The notes under the pieces were generated by a model, which saw nothing but the letters and a program-made list of their open reading frames with translations, ran no database searches and was not told the DNA's origin. A stretch of 64,000 bases of DNA from Oscillospiraceae bacterium (GTDB taxonomy: Bacteria; Bacillota; Clostridia; Oscillospirales; Oscillospiraceae), in the NCBI GenBank assembly GCA_021769865.1, contig JAETSB010000013.1:1-64000 (forward strand), in the 5' to 3' direction. This document shows positions 60,279 through 64,000 of this stretch, one piece after another. The first letter of the stretch is position 1. Every line of letters starts with the position of its first letter. The position numbers were made by a program, and so were the translations under genes.

Positions 60279-60992
60279 ATGCTGCGAATCGGCATCTGCG
60301 ACGACAGCGCCGACGCCCGGATCGCCCTCCGGGCCGCCCTGGAGCGGGCCCTGGAACGGCGGCGGAGCGGGGAGGCGTCCTTTTTCGAGTTCTCCTCCGG
60401 GGAGGGGCTTCTCCGCTGGATGGGGAAGCACGCCGGAGAGCTGGACCTGGTGTTTCTGGACATTGAAATGGGGGAGCTGGACGGCATGCAGGCCGCCCGC
60501 CGCCTCCGGGAGGCGGATGAGGGGCTGGGGCTGGTCTTCGTCACCGGCTACACGGACTATGTGTTCGACGGCTACTCCGTGGGGGCCCTGGGCTACCTGA
60601 TGAAGCCGCCGAAGGCGGACCATCTGGACGGCGTACTGGACCGGGCGGCGGAGGCCCTCCTCCGGGAGGGGGACAAGGCGTTCCTCTGCCGCAGCGGCGA
60701 AACGCTGTACCGAATCCCCAAGAAAACCATCCTCTATTTTGCCTCCGACCGGCGGCAGGTCACCTGCGTCTCCACGGCCCGGACCTGCACCTTTTACGGC
60801 AAGCTGGACGAGGTGGAGCGGGACGTGGGGGACGGCTTCATCCGGGTCCACCAGCGCTACCTGGTCCGGGCCGGGGCCGTGGACCGGCTGGAGGGGAGTT
60901 CGGTCTTTGTGGGGGACGAGGCGATTCCCGTCAGCCGGGCCTGCCGTCCCGCGGCCCTGGCCGCCCTGGCCCGGACGGCCCTGGAGGACTGA
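60279..60992 (+). CDS. Response regulator, LytTR type
   Basis: 237 residues. The receiver covers 1-125 (IGICDDSADARIALRAAL, phospho-Asp in LDLVFLDIEMGELDG, VTGYTDYVFDGYSVGALGYLMKP). The LytTR DNA-binding domain is at about 140-235 (IPKKTILYFASDRRQVTCVST, FIRVHQRYLVRAGAVDRLEG). AAGGAG lies 8 bases before ATG 60279. Divergent from the TraX-ABC operon, which it probably controls. Confidence 0.93.
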   Translation: MLRIGICDDSADARIALRAALERALERRRSGEASFFEFSSGEGLLRWMGKHAGELDLVFLDIEMGELDGMQAARRLREADEGLGLVFVTGYTDYVFDGYSVGALGYLMKPPKADHLDGVLDRAAEALLREGDKAFLCRSGETLYRIPKKTILYFASDRRQVTCVSTARTCTFYGKLDEVERDVGDGFIRVHQRYLVRAGAVDRLEGSSVFVGDEAIPVSRACRPAALAALARTALED

Positions 60993-60995
60993 GGC

Positions 60996-62300
60996 ATGGA
61001 ATTCCTGACGCGCCTGACGGAGTTCCTGCTGGAATGCCTCCGGAACTGGGGCTGGCTGTTCCCGCTGCTTCTCAGCGGGTTCTTCCTCTACCGGATTGCC
61101 TCCGCCTTCCTGCCGGTCAAGCCAGGGCGGCGGTGGAGGATTCTGCTGTTTGTCCTCCTGGGCGGCGTGACGGGAATGGTCATCTGGGTGGGGGATGAAA
61201 ACCTGATTCTCACCCTCCCGGTGTTCTTCGCCGTGTTCCTGGCCTGTTCCAGGGGAGACCGGGTGGGGCGGCTGGCGGTGACGGCCATCTTTTTCTGTCT
61301 CATCATGCCCGTGTGCGCCCTGCTGGACACCTACTACGCCAGGGATACGCGCGATCCGTCCCTGAATGATTTTATATTCTACTCCAGCAGGGTCCTCCGC
61401 CCTGTCATCTGGGGCCTTCTGTACCTGGCGGTCCGGAAACGCCTGCCGGACCGCCCGCCCCGGCTGTCCCCCCGGCTGTGGAAACTGATGCTGCTCTTGG
61501 CGGCCATGCCCTTCTGCTCTCTGGTGGCGGTGGTGGCCATGACCGCCTGGCAGTACGTCTCCCCGGACCTTCACGACATGGAGCTGAAGCTGGGGCTGGC
61601 GGTGCTGCCCTTCGTGCTCCTCACCGCCCTGGCCCTGCTGTACGCCATTCTGGTGCTGGAGGACCACGAGCGTTTGGAACAGGCGGACAAGCTGGCCTCC
61701 CTCCGGGAGAGCTACTACCGGGGCCTCCGGCGGGAGGAGACTCAGGTCCGCACTCTCCGCCACGACCTCAGGAACCACCTGACGGCCCTCCGAGGCCTGG
61801 TGGAGCTGGGGGAGGACGGCAAGGCCCTGCGATACATCAACCAGCTGGCGGACTCTCCCGCCCTCCGGGGCGGGAAGCGGCTGTGCGAAAACGACGCAGC
61901 CAACGCCGTCCTCTCCGCCAAGGCGGAGGCCATGGGCCGGGCGGGCCTCACGGCGGACTTCTCCATCTCCCTGCCCAGGGATCTGCCCCTGGCGGACGCG
62001 GACCTCTGCGCACTGCTGGGGAACGCCCTGGACAACGCCATGGAGGCGGCGGAACAGGCGGAGGACAAGACCGTTACCCTCCGCTGCCGAACCGAAAAGG
62101 GCCTCTTCATGCTCCGGGTGGAAAACGCCTACGCCGGGGAGCTCTCCCGGGACCTCTCCACCACCAAGGCGGACAAGGCCGCCCACGGCTTCGGCCTGGC
62201 GGGGATGCGGGAGATCGCGGAGCGTCTGGGCGGGTCTCTGGAGACCCGGGCAAACGGCGGGCGGTTTCAGCTGGTGGTGTGCCTTCCATTGTCTCCATAA
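60996..62300 (+). CDS. GHKL sensor histidine kinase (AgrC/VirS-like)
   Basis: 434 residues. About six membrane helices occupy residues 1-215. A coiled linker precedes the phospho-acceptor His in TLRHDLRNHLTALRGLVELGE (about 254-274). The GHKL ATPase part has the N-box LLGNALDNAMEAAE and the G-box HGFGLAGMREIAERLGG. It starts 4 bases after the regulator. This membrane-sensor type usually detects peptides. Confidence 0.92.
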   Translation: MEFLTRLTEFLLECLRNWGWLFPLLLSGFFLYRIASAFLPVKPGRRWRILLFVLLGGVTGMVIWVGDENLILTLPVFFAVFLACSRGDRVGRLAVTAIFFCLIMPVCALLDTYYARDTRDPSLNDFIFYSSRVLRPVIWGLLYLAVRKRLPDRPPRLSPRLWKLMLLLAAMPFCSLVAVVAMTAWQYVSPDLHDMELKLGLAVLPFVLLTALALLYAILVLEDHERLEQADKLASLRESYYRGLRREETQVRTLRHDLRNHLTALRGLVELGEDGKALRYINQLADSPALRGGKRLCENDAANAVLSAKAEAMGRAGLTADFSISLPRDLPLADADLCALLGNALDNAMEAAEQAEDKTVTLRCRTEKGLFMLRVENAYAGELSRDLSTTKADKAAHGFGLAGMREIAERLGGSLETRANGGRFQLVVCLPLSP

Positions 62301-62330
62301 AAAGCGCCCCCTCCCGGTGGGAGGGGGCGC
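62298..62330 (-). terminator. Terminator of the ATP synthase operon
   Basis: GCGCCCCCTCCC-acc-GGGAGGGGGCGC (12-bp perfect stem, 62304-62330) followed by TTTTTA on the minus strand. Confidence 0.92.
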
Positions 62331-62335
62331 CGCCG

Positions 62336-62745
62336 CTATTTGATTTCCGTGCCCTTGACCCGCAGGCGGTTCATGGCCCGGGCCAGGGTGGCCTGGGCCA
62401 GCTGATACTCCTGGCGGCTCTTCTTCTGGAGCATGGCCTCCCGGGCCTCGTCGGCCTCCCGGCGGGCCCGGGCGGCGTCGATCTCCTCCGGCCGCTCCAC
62501 GGAGTCCACCAGGACCAGCACGTCGTTCTTCTCGATCTTCACCATGCCGCCGGACACCGCCGCCAGCTGGACGGGCCCCTCCGGGGCCTGATAGCGCAGG
62601 GTCCCCGGCAGAACGGCGGCGATCATGTCGCTGTGGTGGGCCAGAATGCCCTGCTCCCCGTCGCTGGTGGGAACGGTCAGGCTGACGCAGGGGCCCTCGT
62701 AGAAGTTCCGGTCCGCCGCCAGAATGTGGACCTGGAAAATGTCCA

Positions 62746-62746
<1 letters not shown>
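62336..62746 (-). CDS. atpC: F1 ATP synthase epsilon subunit
   Basis: 136 residues. The beta-sandwich domain (FQVHILAADRNFYEGPCVSLTVPTSDGEQGILAHHSDMIAAV, VSGGMVKIEKNDVLVLVDSVE) is followed by the two-helix C-terminal domain (about 90-132). It links the rotor to the catalytic head. Its start overlaps the atpD stop by one base, and it ends the operon. Confidence 0.95.

Positions 62747-64000
<1,254 letters not shown>

Overview
The window looks like chromosomal DNA of a GC-rich, spore-forming gut Clostridium of the order Oscillospirales (Flavonifractor / Lawsonibacter / Oscillibacter neighbourhood). The reasons are the 16S sequence, the sigma-A-like promoters with 17-base spacers, a Cys T-box, SpoIIID, DivIVA and ECF vitamin transporters. 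There is no phage, transposase, CRISPR array or tRNA gene. The genus is inference; no database was searched.

Layout. 1-3.7 kb (minus): the 5' part of a 16S rRNA gene with tandem promoters, behind a dus - ECF sigma - anti-sigma operon. 3.7-5 kb: a small DNA-binding locus (ribbon-helix-helix-like protein, two tandem XRE proteins) beside a structured 99-bp repeat. 5.1-6.2 kb: a secreted G5/3D wall protein. 6.3-20.4 kb (plus): a purine operon, gntR-purE-purC-purF-purM-purN-(DUF1266/DUF2185)-purH(AICARFT only)-purD-purL, then guaB on its own promoter. 20.5-23.9 kb (minus): cysE-cysS under a Cys T-box, a small HMA-like protein and a DivIVA protein. 24-31 kb: a GH112 galacto-N-biose/lacto-N-biose phosphorylase with its own ABC sugar importer and a divergent AraC regulator. 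31-41 kb: another AraC regulator, then a binding protein / YesM kinase / YesN regulator set that faces an ABC importer (binding protein, fused permease, ATPase). 41-48 kb: pyrG, a small HTH locus, RNHCP protein, second copy of the 99-bp repeat, Xaa-Pro peptidase - ArsC-like - Dus operon, DUF975 protein. 47.5-53 kb: ECF S component / PdxR pair, a second ECF S component, and an aldo/keto reductase - DUF3842 - kinase operon. 53-56 kb: spoIIID, LCP protein, SLH-transglutaminase protein. 56-62 kb: BceAB-like ABC pair with TraX, divergent from a LytTR/GHKL two-component system. 62.3-64 kb (minus): end of the F1Fo ATPase operon (atpD partial, atpC).

How the genes work together. The purine genes cover most of the route from PRPP to IMP, and GuaB leads on to XMP. 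PurB, IMP cyclohydrolase and PurK are not here. The GH112 cluster imports and phosphorolyses host-glycan disaccharides. The binding protein - kinase - regulator set probably senses a ligand outside the cell and switches on the ABC importer next to it.

Most striking points. (1) A 99-bp element present twice, inverted, 40 kb apart, carries three 16-base arms A, B and C. A pairs with B, C is the exact mirror image of B, and the two copies differ at one matching position in all three arms, as expected for a folded triple helix. (2) The 16S gene lacks about 100 bases of the V2 region, and the YesM kinase gene has an internal frame-shifting deletion. Both junctions lie at short repeats, so assembly error must be excluded. 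(3) PurF lacks its nucleophilic Cys, and PdxR has Gln where the PLP-binding Lys is expected. (4) A DUF1266/DUF2185 protein and a GntR/UTRA regulator sit inside the purine operon. (5) The aldo/keto reductase operon has a MerR-type promoter.
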